64,000 nucleotides of DNA from VAZQ01 sp036557705 (GTDB taxonomy: Bacteria > Pseudomonadota > Alphaproteobacteria > Rhizobiales > Xanthobacteraceae): contig DATBHB010000087.1 in NCBI GenBank assembly GCA_036557705.1, positions 1 through 64,000 of the forward strand. Direction: 5' to 3'. The notes under the pieces are model-generated. The model did no database searches. It was not told the DNA's origin and saw nothing but the letters and a program-made list of their open reading frames with translations. The translations under genes were made by a program, and so were the position numbers. This document shows, one piece after another, positions 52,426 to 59,626 of this stretch (the stretch's first letter is position 1; each line of letters starts with the position of its first letter).

Positions 52426-52640
52426 GCCATTCCATGTACAGCGCGAGTCGCGGCACGCACCTCAAAGTGGTCGTGGTCAGTCTCATTTGCGCAACGGTTG
52501 TTGCCCTGCTGGGCGTTCTGGCCAGAGCGGGCGACGTGAATGCGGAGCGAGCGTTGGGCCGCACTGACACAATCGCTCCCGTGATCCGCGCCGGCGGGCC
52601 GAAAACGGTAACGAGTTATGAACACAATACCATCCGCTAA
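52422..52640 (+). CDS. Small conserved membrane protein of Bradyrhizobium type
   Basis: Seventy-two residues, MSHSMYSASRGTHLKVVVVS, with one membrane helix (VVVVSLICATVVALLGVLA) and a C-terminal RTDTIAPVIRAGGPKTVTSY. I recall close relatives in Bradyrhizobium with the same MSHSMYS start and the RAGxPxxVTS end. Function unknown. GGGAGG precedes the ATG. Confidence 0.7.
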   Translation: MSHSMYSASRGTHLKVVVVSLICATVVALLGVLARAGDVNAERALGRTDTIAPVIRAGGPKTVTSYEHNTIR

Positions 52641-52884
52641 GGGCCTCACCCCCCCGATACCCCCCCTTGGCGATGGTCGCGCGCGCCCGAGAAGGGCGCG
52701 CGCACTTCTTCCTGATGGGCAGGGCAGCCAGGTCGCGATTAATCCAGCGGCCGGCGATCAGTCCTTGTCCAATCTAGCCGGATGGGAACCCACCCGCCCG
52801 TCCGCGCGACGAAATATCCGCTCCGCTGGCGGCGAAACGGTCCAGCGGGTCGTCCAAATGCGATCGCATACGCAGGGGGTCATG

Positions 52885-53202
52885 ATGGTCAACACGCGCG
52901 GCAAATTGAAATGGGCCGTGATGGCGGTCGGCGTGATCGCCGTTGCCGATCTTGGGTTGCACGGATGGTCGCTGTTGCAAGCCGCAGCGGCGCCGTCGAG
53001 GGTTGCACCTCGTGTCGAGGCGGTTGTCGCTCGCGCTGAAACGCCGTTACAGGCCGGTTTGATCGATCGCTCGCGAAAGAGAGATCGGCTCCTGCCCGCG
53101 GCTCCGGCTGCCAAAGTCAGGCTCCCGCCCGGGTGCGAATCTCAGTCCAGCCCATTGGCGAAACTTGCGCCGCCGAATTTGATCCGAGAATGCGTGACCT
53201 AA
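52885..53202 (+). CDS. Hypothetical single-pass membrane protein
   Basis: A 105-residue frame read from ATG 52885 (or 52882): a membrane helix (WAVMAVGVIAVADLGLHGWS), then a basic region (DRSRKRDRLLPAAPAAKVRL) ending NLIRECVT. GGGGG precedes the ATG. A longer reading from 52618 has low-complexity sequence and is less likely. No family recognised. Confidence 0.5.
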   Translation: MVNTRGKLKWAVMAVGVIAVADLGLHGWSLLQAAAAPSRVAPRVEAVVARAETPLQAGLIDRSRKRDRLLPAAPAAKVRLPPGCESQSSPLAKLAPPNLIRECVT

Positions 53203-53211
53203 TCTCACTAC

Positions 53212-53410
53212 GTAGGGTGGGCAAAGGCGCAACGCGCCCTCGCGCGTGCTGCCATAGCCCGCGAAGACGGGCGTCAACGCCCTTTACGCCCACGCGGACG
53301 TGCGCGCGTGGGCACGGCGCTCTTTTCTACGTGTGGCTCGGCTCGTGCGCGTGGACCGCGCCCACAGCCCGTCGAAGATGCGCGTTAACGCGCTTTGGGC
53401 CCACCCTACG
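53212..53410. repeat. Dispersed GTAGGGTGGGCAAA inverted-end repeat, copy 3
   Basis: GTAGGGTGGGCAAAGGCGCA at the left and GGGCCCACCCTAC at the right are inverted. Internal CGCCCACGCGGACGTG and CGCGCGTGGGCACGGC repeat the theme of the copy at 467-601. The following gene starts 13 bp after it. Confidence 0.75.
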
Positions 53411-53422
53411 GGAATCTTGTCA

Positions 53423-53836
53423 ATGCCCGCCATGCGCAGCATAGCTTTCGCTCTGATTCTGATCGCGACCTGTTCAGCGCGTGCCGATATCAAGCGTCAC
53501 AGTGCGATTCCAGACGCCTATCTGGGGACGTGGACGGCGGCTGATCGAGCATGCGAAGACCAGGCCAAAGCGGCCGTGGTGCTCTCCGCCAAGGGCTATG
53601 TCACCTCCGGCGCGAACTGCACCGTGGATTTTGTGAGCGAAACGGCAAGCCCGCGCGGCGCCGTCTTCTCGGCTCGGTTGCAGTGTTCGGATCCCGCAGC
53701 CAAGGCAAAGGCAAAATCAATCCGCAACATCATAATCCGGCCCGACGGTGCCGACCGGATTTCGATGGGTGCGAGCTTCGATGGCCTCGCGTCCTATCAG
53801 CGATGCTCGCCGACCGGCGCTACGCTGAAGCAATAG
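53423..53836 (+). CDS. Hypothetical secreted protein
   Basis: A 137-residue protein with signal peptide (MRSIAFALILIATCSARA). The body HSAIPDAYLGTWTAADRACE, SGANCTVDFVSET and ARLQCSDPAAKAKAKSIRNI has four Cys outside the signal, suited to two disulfides. LGTWT at the start of the mature part recalls lipocalin-like or similar small beta-barrel proteins, but this is weak. The start could be ATG 53432 instead. Confidence 0.62.
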   Translation: MPAMRSIAFALILIATCSARADIKRHSAIPDAYLGTWTAADRACEDQAKAAVVLSAKGYVTSGANCTVDFVSETASPRGAVFSARLQCSDPAAKAKAKSIRNIIIRPDGADRISMGASFDGLASYQRCSPTGATLKQ

Positions 53837-53922
53837 CGTAGCAATGCGGGCGCGATTCGGTGACTAATCGATCCGCGAGACCGACCGGCCCCGTCGTATA
53901 TTAATCTGAGCGAAGCGGCCAA

Positions 53923-54720
53923 CTATAGCCGTCTAATGTCATCAATGCCGCCGAAACGGCCGATCAGCGCGTTCGCTCCAATGGCGATGACGAACAGCAC
54001 GATCAGGAGCGAATACATCCGCGGCATGTTGAAGAGGCTGTAGGCCTGGATGATCAGGAATCCAATGCCGCGGTTGGAGAGCTTGGTCTCGGCAAGGAGC
54101 GTGCCGATCAGCGCCACGCCAAGCCCGAGGCGCATCCCGTTGATGATCGGGTGGCGCATGGCGGGCAGGTAGATCTTGGTCGCCATCTGCCAGGTATTGG
54201 CGCGAAAGCTGCGCCCGACCCGGATGAGAACTGAATCGATCTGGCGCATTCCGCCGGCGGCATTGAGCGCAACCGGAAAGAAGCACGAGATCGCTCCCAT
54301 TGCGATCTTGGAACCGGGGCCGACGCCGAACCACATGATCATTACCGGGAAGAAGATGATCTTGGGGCAAGGGCCGAGGTAATAAAGGATCGGCTCGTAG
54401 GCTCGCCGCAGTATCCGACTGCCGCCAAGTACAATCCCAATGATGAGCCCGGTAAAGCCGCCGAACACCATGGCCAAAGCAATTTCATAGAACGTCGTGG
54501 CGAGATGCTCATAGAACGCCCGGTCAGCGAGCGTGTGGTAGAGCGCGGCCGCAATTGCTCCCAAGGACGGCACGACATCGCGGTAAAGAAGGCCCGAAGT
54601 GGCGAGCGCCTGCCATCCGGCGAGCACGGCGACGATGATGGCGATGCGCAGCGCCGTCACCGGACGCAGGACAGGGGGCACTGCCCGAGTCTCGATGTCT
54701 AATCGGCCGGCCTCAGCCAT
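53923..54720 (-). CDS. ABC transporter permease (SsuC/TauC family)
   Basis: A 265-residue inner-membrane permease with six helices and the EAA-type loop GRSFRANTWQMATKIYLPAM. FGVGPGSKIAMGAISCFFPV and GMRLGLGVALIGTLLAETKL are typical of the nitrate/sulfonate/taurine family. It overlaps the second permease gene by 22 bp. It is the last gene of the leftward operon that begins with the ring-hydroxylating dioxygenase. Confidence 0.92.
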   Translation of the reverse strand: MAEAGRLDIETRAVPPVLRPVTALRIAIIVAVLAGWQALATSGLLYRDVVPSLGAIAAALYHTLADRAFYEHLATTFYEIALAMVFGGFTGLIIGIVLGGSRILRRAYEPILYYLGPCPKIIFFPVMIMWFGVGPGSKIAMGAISCFFPVALNAAGGMRQIDSVLIRVGRSFRANTWQMATKIYLPAMRHPIINGMRLGLGVALIGTLLAETKLSNRGIGFLIIQAYSLFNMPRMYSLLIVLFVIAIGANALIGRFGGIDDIRRL

Positions 54721-55469
54721 CGCTCGAGCCTCTCCATCAGCATGAACACCCCGATGCTGACCAGGATCACGAAACAGATCGCCGCGTAGGTACCAGGGAG
54801 GTCGTATCGCTCCGCCAGTTCGTTGATCAGCTGGCCGAGCCCGCCGAAATTGATCAGGAACTCGACGCCGACGATATTGATCAGGGCGAAGATCAGACCA
54901 AGCCGCAGGCCGACGAAGATGGTTGGCAGCGCCGCCGGGAACAAAATTTTCCAGAACTGCTGCGAAGCCGTGAGATTGAAGCTGCGCCCGACATTGATCA
55001 GCACGCGGCGCGTGCCGGCGAGGCCTTCGAGCGTCTTGAGGATGACCGGAGCGAGCCCGGCGGTAAAACCCATCATCACGATGGTGACGGCGTTGCGACC
55101 GAAGATGACCAGATAGAGCGGATAGATCAGCACCAGCGGCGCAGCTGCGACCGCCGCCACCCAGGTTTCGGTGGCCGCGCGCAACAGCCGGTAACGGTGG
55201 AGCAGCACGCCGCCGGCGACGCCGAAAGCCGCCACCAGGACGGCTGCGGCAAGGGACTCCGCGCTCGTGAGCAGAAAACGGCCGAACACGTCCTCCTCGG
55301 TTATCATACGAGGGAAGGCGCCAACGATTTCCGACGGCATCGGAACGATGAAGCGATTAATCAGCCCGCCGCGAATGAGCGCCTCGATCACGATGACGAA
55401 AACCACAACGGAGCCAAGGCCGAGCGCGGCCGGAAACCACCGGTTTTTGGCAAGAGCGGCGGTGCTCAT
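54699..55469 (-). CDS. ABC transporter permease (SsuC/TauC family)
   Basis: A 256-residue permease of the same family (ESLAAAVLVAAFGVAGGVLL, GRSFNLTASQQFWKILFPAA, GLRLGLIFALINIVGVEFLI), with an EAA loop. Two different permeases and one ATPase make a heterodimeric transporter. Its start overlaps the ATPase stop by 4 bp. No periplasmic binding protein gene of this transporter lies in the window. Confidence 0.92.
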   Translation of the reverse strand: MSTAALAKNRWFPAALGLGSVVVFVIVIEALIRGGLINRFIVPMPSEIVGAFPRMITEEDVFGRFLLTSAESLAAAVLVAAFGVAGGVLLHRYRLLRAATETWVAAVAAAPLVLIYPLYLVIFGRNAVTIVMMGFTAGLAPVILKTLEGLAGTRRVLINVGRSFNLTASQQFWKILFPAALPTIFVGLRLGLIFALINIVGVEFLINFGGLGQLINELAERYDLPGTYAAICFVILVSIGVFMLMERLERWLRPAD

Positions 55470-56335
55470 GGGTTCTCGCCTCGGGCGAGCTTCGCAGCCT
55501 CATCGTCATGCAAGCCCCGGCTCGCCTCCTCGCGCAGATCGTTCCAGATCTGCGCCACGTATCGCCCGAAGGCTTCGCTCGACACGATCTCGGAGCTGCG
55601 CGGGCGCGGCAAGTCGATCGTGACCACGCGTTTGAGCCTTCCCGGCCGGTAGGTCATCACGAAGATGCGGTCGGAGAGCTGCACTGCCTCGGTAATGTTA
55701 TGGGTAATGAGCAGCGTCGTCTGCCGAAGCTGCTGCTGGATCGCCAGCACCTTATCGCCGAGGAGAAGCCGGGTCTGCTCGTCGAGCGCCGCAAACGGCT
55801 CGTCCATCAGCATGATCTTTGGCTGCGCCGCCAGCGTCCGCGCCATCGAGACACGCTGGCGCATTCCGCCGGAGAGCTCGGCCGGATAGCGCCGCTCAAA
55901 GCCTTCGAGCCCGACCATGGCGACGAATTTTCGCGCCCGTTCGTAACGCTGTGATTTGGGCATTCCGATTATTTCCAGCGGGAACGCCACATTGTCGAGC
56001 ACCGTGCGCCAGGGAAAGGTCGACTCCTCTTGGAAGATCATTCCGATCGATGGATGTGGGCCGCGGACGACCTCGCCGGCGACCCGCACCGCTCCCTGGT
56101 AGCCATCAAGCAGCCCGCCGATGATGTTGATAAGGGTCGTCTTACCGCATCCGGACGGGCCAATGACGCCGACGAACTCTCCGGGAGCGACGGTGAGCGA
56201 GACGTGATCGAGCGCGAGTACAAGGCCGTCCGGCGTCGCGAAGCTCTTGACGATGTCCTCGACCACGAGAATGGCTTCGGCGGGCTTTCGCCCGGATACG
56301 CCCGCGGTCGTCTCCGGCATCGCGACCACAGCCAT
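55466..56335 (-). CDS. ABC transporter ATP-binding protein (SsuB/TauB family)
   Basis: A 289-residue ATPase with Walker A GPSGCGKT, Q-loop in IFQEESTFPW, signature LSGGMRQRVS, Walker B IMLMDEPFAALD and the H-loop LLITHNITEAV. The FAALDEQTR segment is typical of the nitrate/sulfonate/taurine group. It is 50 bp downstream of the aldolase gene and overlaps the permease gene, so the transporter is part of the catabolic operon. Confidence 0.95.
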   Translation of the reverse strand: MAVVAMPETTAGVSGRKPAEAILVVEDIVKSFATPDGLVLALDHVSLTVAPGEFVGVIGPSGCGKTTLINIIGGLLDGYQGAVRVAGEVVRGPHPSIGMIFQEESTFPWRTVLDNVAFPLEIIGMPKSQRYERARKFVAMVGLEGFERRYPAELSGGMRQRVSMARTLAAQPKIMLMDEPFAALDEQTRLLLGDKVLAIQQQLRQTTLLITHNITEAVQLSDRIFVMTYRPGRLKRVVTIDLPRPRSSEIVSSEAFGRYVAQIWNDLREEASRGLHDDEAAKLARGENP

Positions 56336-56385
56336 GCTGTTACTCGTTCGCGCTGTTACTCGTGCCCAGCGTTATTCGTCCCGCT

Positions 56386-57108
56386 TTATTCGTTTGCGGC
56401 GAACGGCCGCTCCGCGCGCCGGCACCAGTTTTCCCACGCCCGGTTGATTGTATAGGGACCGGTGCGGGCCGCCACCTTATCGACCTCGCCCGCGGTGAGG
56501 AATTTGATGTCCCCCATTGCCATCGCCTGCATCTGCAGCTTGGCATTGACCTCGAGATAGATCGAGATGAACACCGCTTGCCGCACATTCGCGCCGACGA
56601 TGGTGGCGCCGTGGCCGCGCATGAGGATGGTGCGGTCGGAACCAATCGCGCGGGCAAGATCGCGGCCCATATCCACGTTCTCGACCAGCAAGGCGGTATC
56701 GCCGAATTTGTCGTGCGAATCCCAGGTCGATACTTCGTGGCCGATATTGGCGCACATGTGCAGGAGCGGCTTGAGCCTCTTGTCCGTCACTCCGAACGGG
56801 ATCACGCTCGGGCTATGGTTATGGACCACCGCGTGCACGTCCGGCCGCGCCTCGTAGATGCCGCCGTGGATGAAGCGCTCGAGATAGGGCGCTCGGGAGC
56901 GCGCGTCGACCGGCTCGCCTTCCAGGGTGAACTCCATGATGTCCGCCGCCTCAATGCGCTCCGGCGCGCGTGCCCGCGACAGCAGGAAGCGCTGCGGATT
57001 GTCCGGATGCCGGGCGCTCACATGCCCGAATGAATCGACCACCCCCTCGCGGGCGAGAATGCGGTTGGCAGTGACGAGTTCTTCCAGGAGCGGTTCAAGT
57101 TTGGTCAT
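56386..57108 (-). CDS. Class II aldolase/adducin family protein, putative decarboxylase
   Basis: A 240-residue protein with the zinc site VVHNHSPSVIPF (HxH) and a third His in MRGHGATIVG; GHVSARHPDNPQRFLLSRAR near the start is the phosphate/carboxylate-binding region. Members include fuculose-phosphate aldolase and the decarboxylases CmtD and HCOMODA decarboxylase of aromatic pathways. Next to a ring-hydroxylating dioxygenase, the decarboxylase role is more likely. It is 15 bp after the dioxygenase beta gene. Confidence 0.87.
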   Translation of the reverse strand: MTKLEPLLEELVTANRILAREGVVDSFGHVSARHPDNPQRFLLSRARAPERIEAADIMEFTLEGEPVDARSRAPYLERFIHGGIYEARPDVHAVVHNHSPSVIPFGVTDKRLKPLLHMCANIGHEVSTWDSHDKFGDTALLVENVDMGRDLARAIGSDRTILMRGHGATIVGANVRQAVFISIYLEVNAKLQMQAMAMGDIKFLTAGEVDKVAARTGPYTINRAWENWCRRAERPFAANE

Positions 57109-57123
57109 CAGGTTGCCTGCGAT

Positions 57124-57624
57124 CTATAAAATGAAGCTCACCGAACCGAGCGATCCGAGCTCATGGGCATCGATATGGACGCGCCGCTCCTTGATGCGGA
57201 AGCCCTCGCCCGCCCGCTTGAGCACGTAGCTGTATGAGCCGACATATTCGCGGATGCGCTCATAGCGGCGGAACCGGTAGCAGACGAAATTGGCGGCGAC
57301 GGTAATGAGATCGCCGTCGACCGCCAGGATGCGCACGTTCGAAATCATCCTCCGGGTCCGCGATTTCGGCGACTCGGCGTGGCAATTGGGATCGTTGATG
57401 CGGATGACCCGCTGGCGGATGCGCTCGCGATCGTCAGCGATGAGAAACAGAGTGGTGCGGTGGTCGGCCTCCAGATGATCGTTCGGCGGCACGTAATAGG
57501 CGGCGTCCTCGGTCAGGAGGTTCTGCCACTCGTCGAGCTGCCAAGCGTCGAGCAGGGCGGCCTCGCGATAGAGGAAGTCCTCGACCTCCGCGCGCGTCAC
57601 CACGTTTCGCGCTGCCACCGTCAC
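57124..57624 (-). CDS. Aromatic-ring-hydroxylating dioxygenase, beta (small) subunit
   Basis: A 166-residue protein of the cystatin-like (NTF2-type) fold: VEDFLYREAALLDAWQLDEW, TEDAAYYVPP, HAESPKSRTRRMISNVRIL, NFVCYRFRRYERIREYVGSY. These match the beta subunits of benzoate, biphenyl and salicylate-type dioxygenases, which support the alpha3beta3 assembly. The GTG at 57624 overlaps the alpha stop (GTGA) and keeps the usual length; translation is likely coupled. Confidence 0.9.
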   Translation of the reverse strand: MTVAARNVVTRAEVEDFLYREAALLDAWQLDEWQNLLTEDAAYYVPPNDHLEADHRTTLFLIADDRERIRQRVIRINDPNCHAESPKSRTRRMISNVRILAVDGDLITVAANFVCYRFRRYERIREYVGSYSYVLKRAGEGFRIKERRVHIDAHELGSLGSVSFIL

Positions 57625-58904
57625 GCCTCGACCCCCATCAGTTCGTTCCAGCGCCGCCAAAAAATGCGCAGGTGGTGCTCGTCGCTGTTGAGCTGCTCGC
57701 TCTCGCGTCCCATGCCGCGCGACATTTCCGACCAGCGGTCCTCGGCCCAGTTGGCCAGCCCCTGCTGGACGAGTTCGAGCGCCTCGACATCGTCGGGAGT
57801 AGCGAAACCGCCCGGACCGTAGAAGGTGAGAAAGGCGTCGAGCCGCCGCGCTCGCGCGCCCGCGCTCTCTTCGACCGGCCCGAGCGCCCACGCGGTCACA
57901 TGCATCCTGGCGACGCCTTCCGGATAGAAGGTGCGCACCGTCACCGAGGAGCCGTCGTTGATCACGAGATTGGGAAAGATCACGAGATTGCGGTTGGTAT
58001 CGGCAACCCGCGCGGCGCGCTCAGGACCCAACCGTCCGACGAGTTCACTGCGGATATCGTCGATCTCGGCCTGGGCGGCTTCTCCGTAGAGCGGAATCCA
58101 CTTGGCGACCGGCCGGCCGCGGAAATTGATGTTGTCGGTCGTGAAATGGCCGTTGCCGAGTTCGACGGCGAGCCCCTTGGTGGGCAGGACCAAGCCTGCC
58201 TCCTTCTTGGGCGGCTGAATTTTCACCCCCGAATTGGCCATGAAATTGAGCCACGTCGAATGCGTCGAGGGCAGGTGGTAATCGTCGACGCTGTTTTCGA
58301 CCATCAGCTTCCAATTGGCGGCAACGTCGTATTCCTGAACTCCGGCGATGATCTCCATCTGCCCGGACGGCGACTGGTCGAGGACGAGGTCGATATAATC
58401 CTTGGCGCGGCCGAGATAGGCGTCGAGCGGCTCGGCATTGGGGTCGAGGCAGAAAAACCAGAAGCCGCGATAGTTCTCGAAGCGCGCCGGGCGGCGCAAG
58501 CCGTGATCGGCTTTGGCGAAGGCTTCCCCATAGGCCTCGTCGCCGGGCACACGGATGAGCTTGCCGTCGTTGCTGTAGGTCCACCCGTGATAGACGCACA
58601 TGAAACGGCGGGCATTGCCTTGGCGCTCCGTGCACACCATGGCGCCGCGATGGCGGCAGGTGTTGAACAGGCAATGGAATTGCCCGGTTTGATCACGGCA
58701 GAAGATGACCGGCCGCCCGACAACCTTGCGGGCACGAAAATCGCCCGGGTTCTTCAACTCCGAGGCATGCCCGACATAGACCCAGCAGCGGCCGAAAATA
58801 CGGGCCATTTCCCGGCGCAGGATATCTTCAGAGACGAGGACTTCGCGGTCGAGCAGGAAGGTTTTTTGCTCACGGTCATCGATGATGTAGGAGCGCGCCG
58901 GCAT
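57621..58904 (-). CDS. Aromatic-ring-hydroxylating dioxygenase, alpha (large) subunit
   Basis: A 427-residue Rieske non-heme iron oxygenase. The Rieske ligands are Cys83-x-His85 and Cys103-x2-His106, separated by 17 residues (CRHRGAMV, CVYHGW). The mononuclear iron and bridging motif E-x3-D-x2-H-x4-H is intact (ENSVDDYHLPSTH). The enzyme adds O2 to an aromatic ring, making a cis-diol or hydroxyl product. The substrate is unknown; the first-gene position with a decarboxylase and an anion-type transporter points to an aromatic acid. The ATG at 58904 begins MPARSYIIDDREQKTF. No reductase gene is nearby; a ferredoxin lies divergently. Confidence 0.93.
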   Translation of the reverse strand: MPARSYIIDDREQKTFLLDREVLVSEDILRREMARIFGRCWVYVGHASELKNPGDFRARKVVGRPVIFCRDQTGQFHCLFNTCRHRGAMVCTERQGNARRFMCVYHGWTYSNDGKLIRVPGDEAYGEAFAKADHGLRRPARFENYRGFWFFCLDPNAEPLDAYLGRAKDYIDLVLDQSPSGQMEIIAGVQEYDVAANWKLMVENSVDDYHLPSTHSTWLNFMANSGVKIQPPKKEAGLVLPTKGLAVELGNGHFTTDNINFRGRPVAKWIPLYGEAAQAEIDDIRSELVGRLGPERAARVADTNRNLVIFPNLVINDGSSVTVRTFYPEGVARMHVTAWALGPVEESAGARARRLDAFLTFYGPGGFATPDDVEALELVQQGLANWAEDRWSEMSRGMGRESEQLNSDEHHLRIFWRRWNELMGVEA

Positions 58905-59132
58905 TCTCGTTTCGTAGGCTCCGAGAAACCAGAACTCAAGCCCGAAGGGCCGGATTTCGCGGCGCGGCTCACGTACTTTCCCCGCTTGCGAGGAGCCTAC
59001 GCACGGCAAAATCCGGAGCTTTAGCCGGGCCCCGGATTGGCAAGCGCCAATCCGGGCTACACCCCTCTTGCGATTTTCGGCGCCGCCGCTAAAGCACGCC
59101 TATATCTCTGTTCCTTCCCGAAAACGAACGCC

Positions 59133-59462
59133 ATGGCAGAAGTTAACGTCTGTGCCGTAGATGACGTGCCGGAAAACAGCGTCATCAGCCGCGAGGTCGG
59201 CGACGAACTCGTCGCGATCTACAACATCAATGGTGCTTTTTACGCCACCGAGGCGCGCTGCACCCACGCCATGGCTGACCTCGCCGAAGGCACGCTGGAC
59301 GGTGAGGAAATCGAGTGCAGCTTCCATTTCGGCAAGTTTCACGTGCCGAGCGGAAAGCCGACCGAAGCCCCTTGCTTTGTCGCACTGAAAACCTACCGGA
59401 CGGCCGTTCGCGACGGTCAGGTTTTTGTGGACCTCGATCAGCCAGCTGAGGCGGCGGCGTAA
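59133..59462 (+). CDS. Rieske-type ferredoxin (dioxygenase electron carrier)
   Basis: A 109-residue protein with Cys43-x-His45 (CTHAMADLAEG) and Cys62-x2-His65 (CSFHFGKFHVPSG), the two-motif [2Fe-2S] Rieske site with 16 residues between. The length and absence of a membrane anchor fit BphF/NagAb-type ferredoxins that pass electrons from a reductase to the dioxygenase alpha subunit. The gene is divergent from the alpha subunit, 228 bp away, so the two are likely co-regulated from the shared region 58905-59132. Confidence 0.92.
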   Translation: MAEVNVCAVDDVPENSVISREVGDELVAIYNINGAFYATEARCTHAMADLAEGTLDGEEIECSFHFGKFHVPSGKPTEAPCFVALKTYRTAVRDGQVFVDLDQPAEAAA

Positions 59463-59574
59463 TCCGGTAGGGCGGGTCGGGCGGCGGCCCTTTTTTGCCC
59501 AAATCATCCGGCATTTGGGCATTGTTCATCGAGCCGGTGCTACTACCGGCCGCGCATCGATTTGCCAGGCTTGG

Positions 59575-59626
59575 GGGCCAGGGAGCCAAAAACCTTGAGA
59601 GGGCCAGGGGGCCAGAATCCTTGAGA
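59575..59626. repeat. 26-bp tandem duplication at the start of the lytic transglycosylase gene
   Basis: GGGCCAGGGAGCCAAAAACC-TTGAGA (59575-59600) is followed by GGGCCAGGGGGCCAGAATCC-TTGAGA (59601-59626). Both copies contain a TTG, but only the second (59621) is in frame with the gene downstream. Confidence 0.75.
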
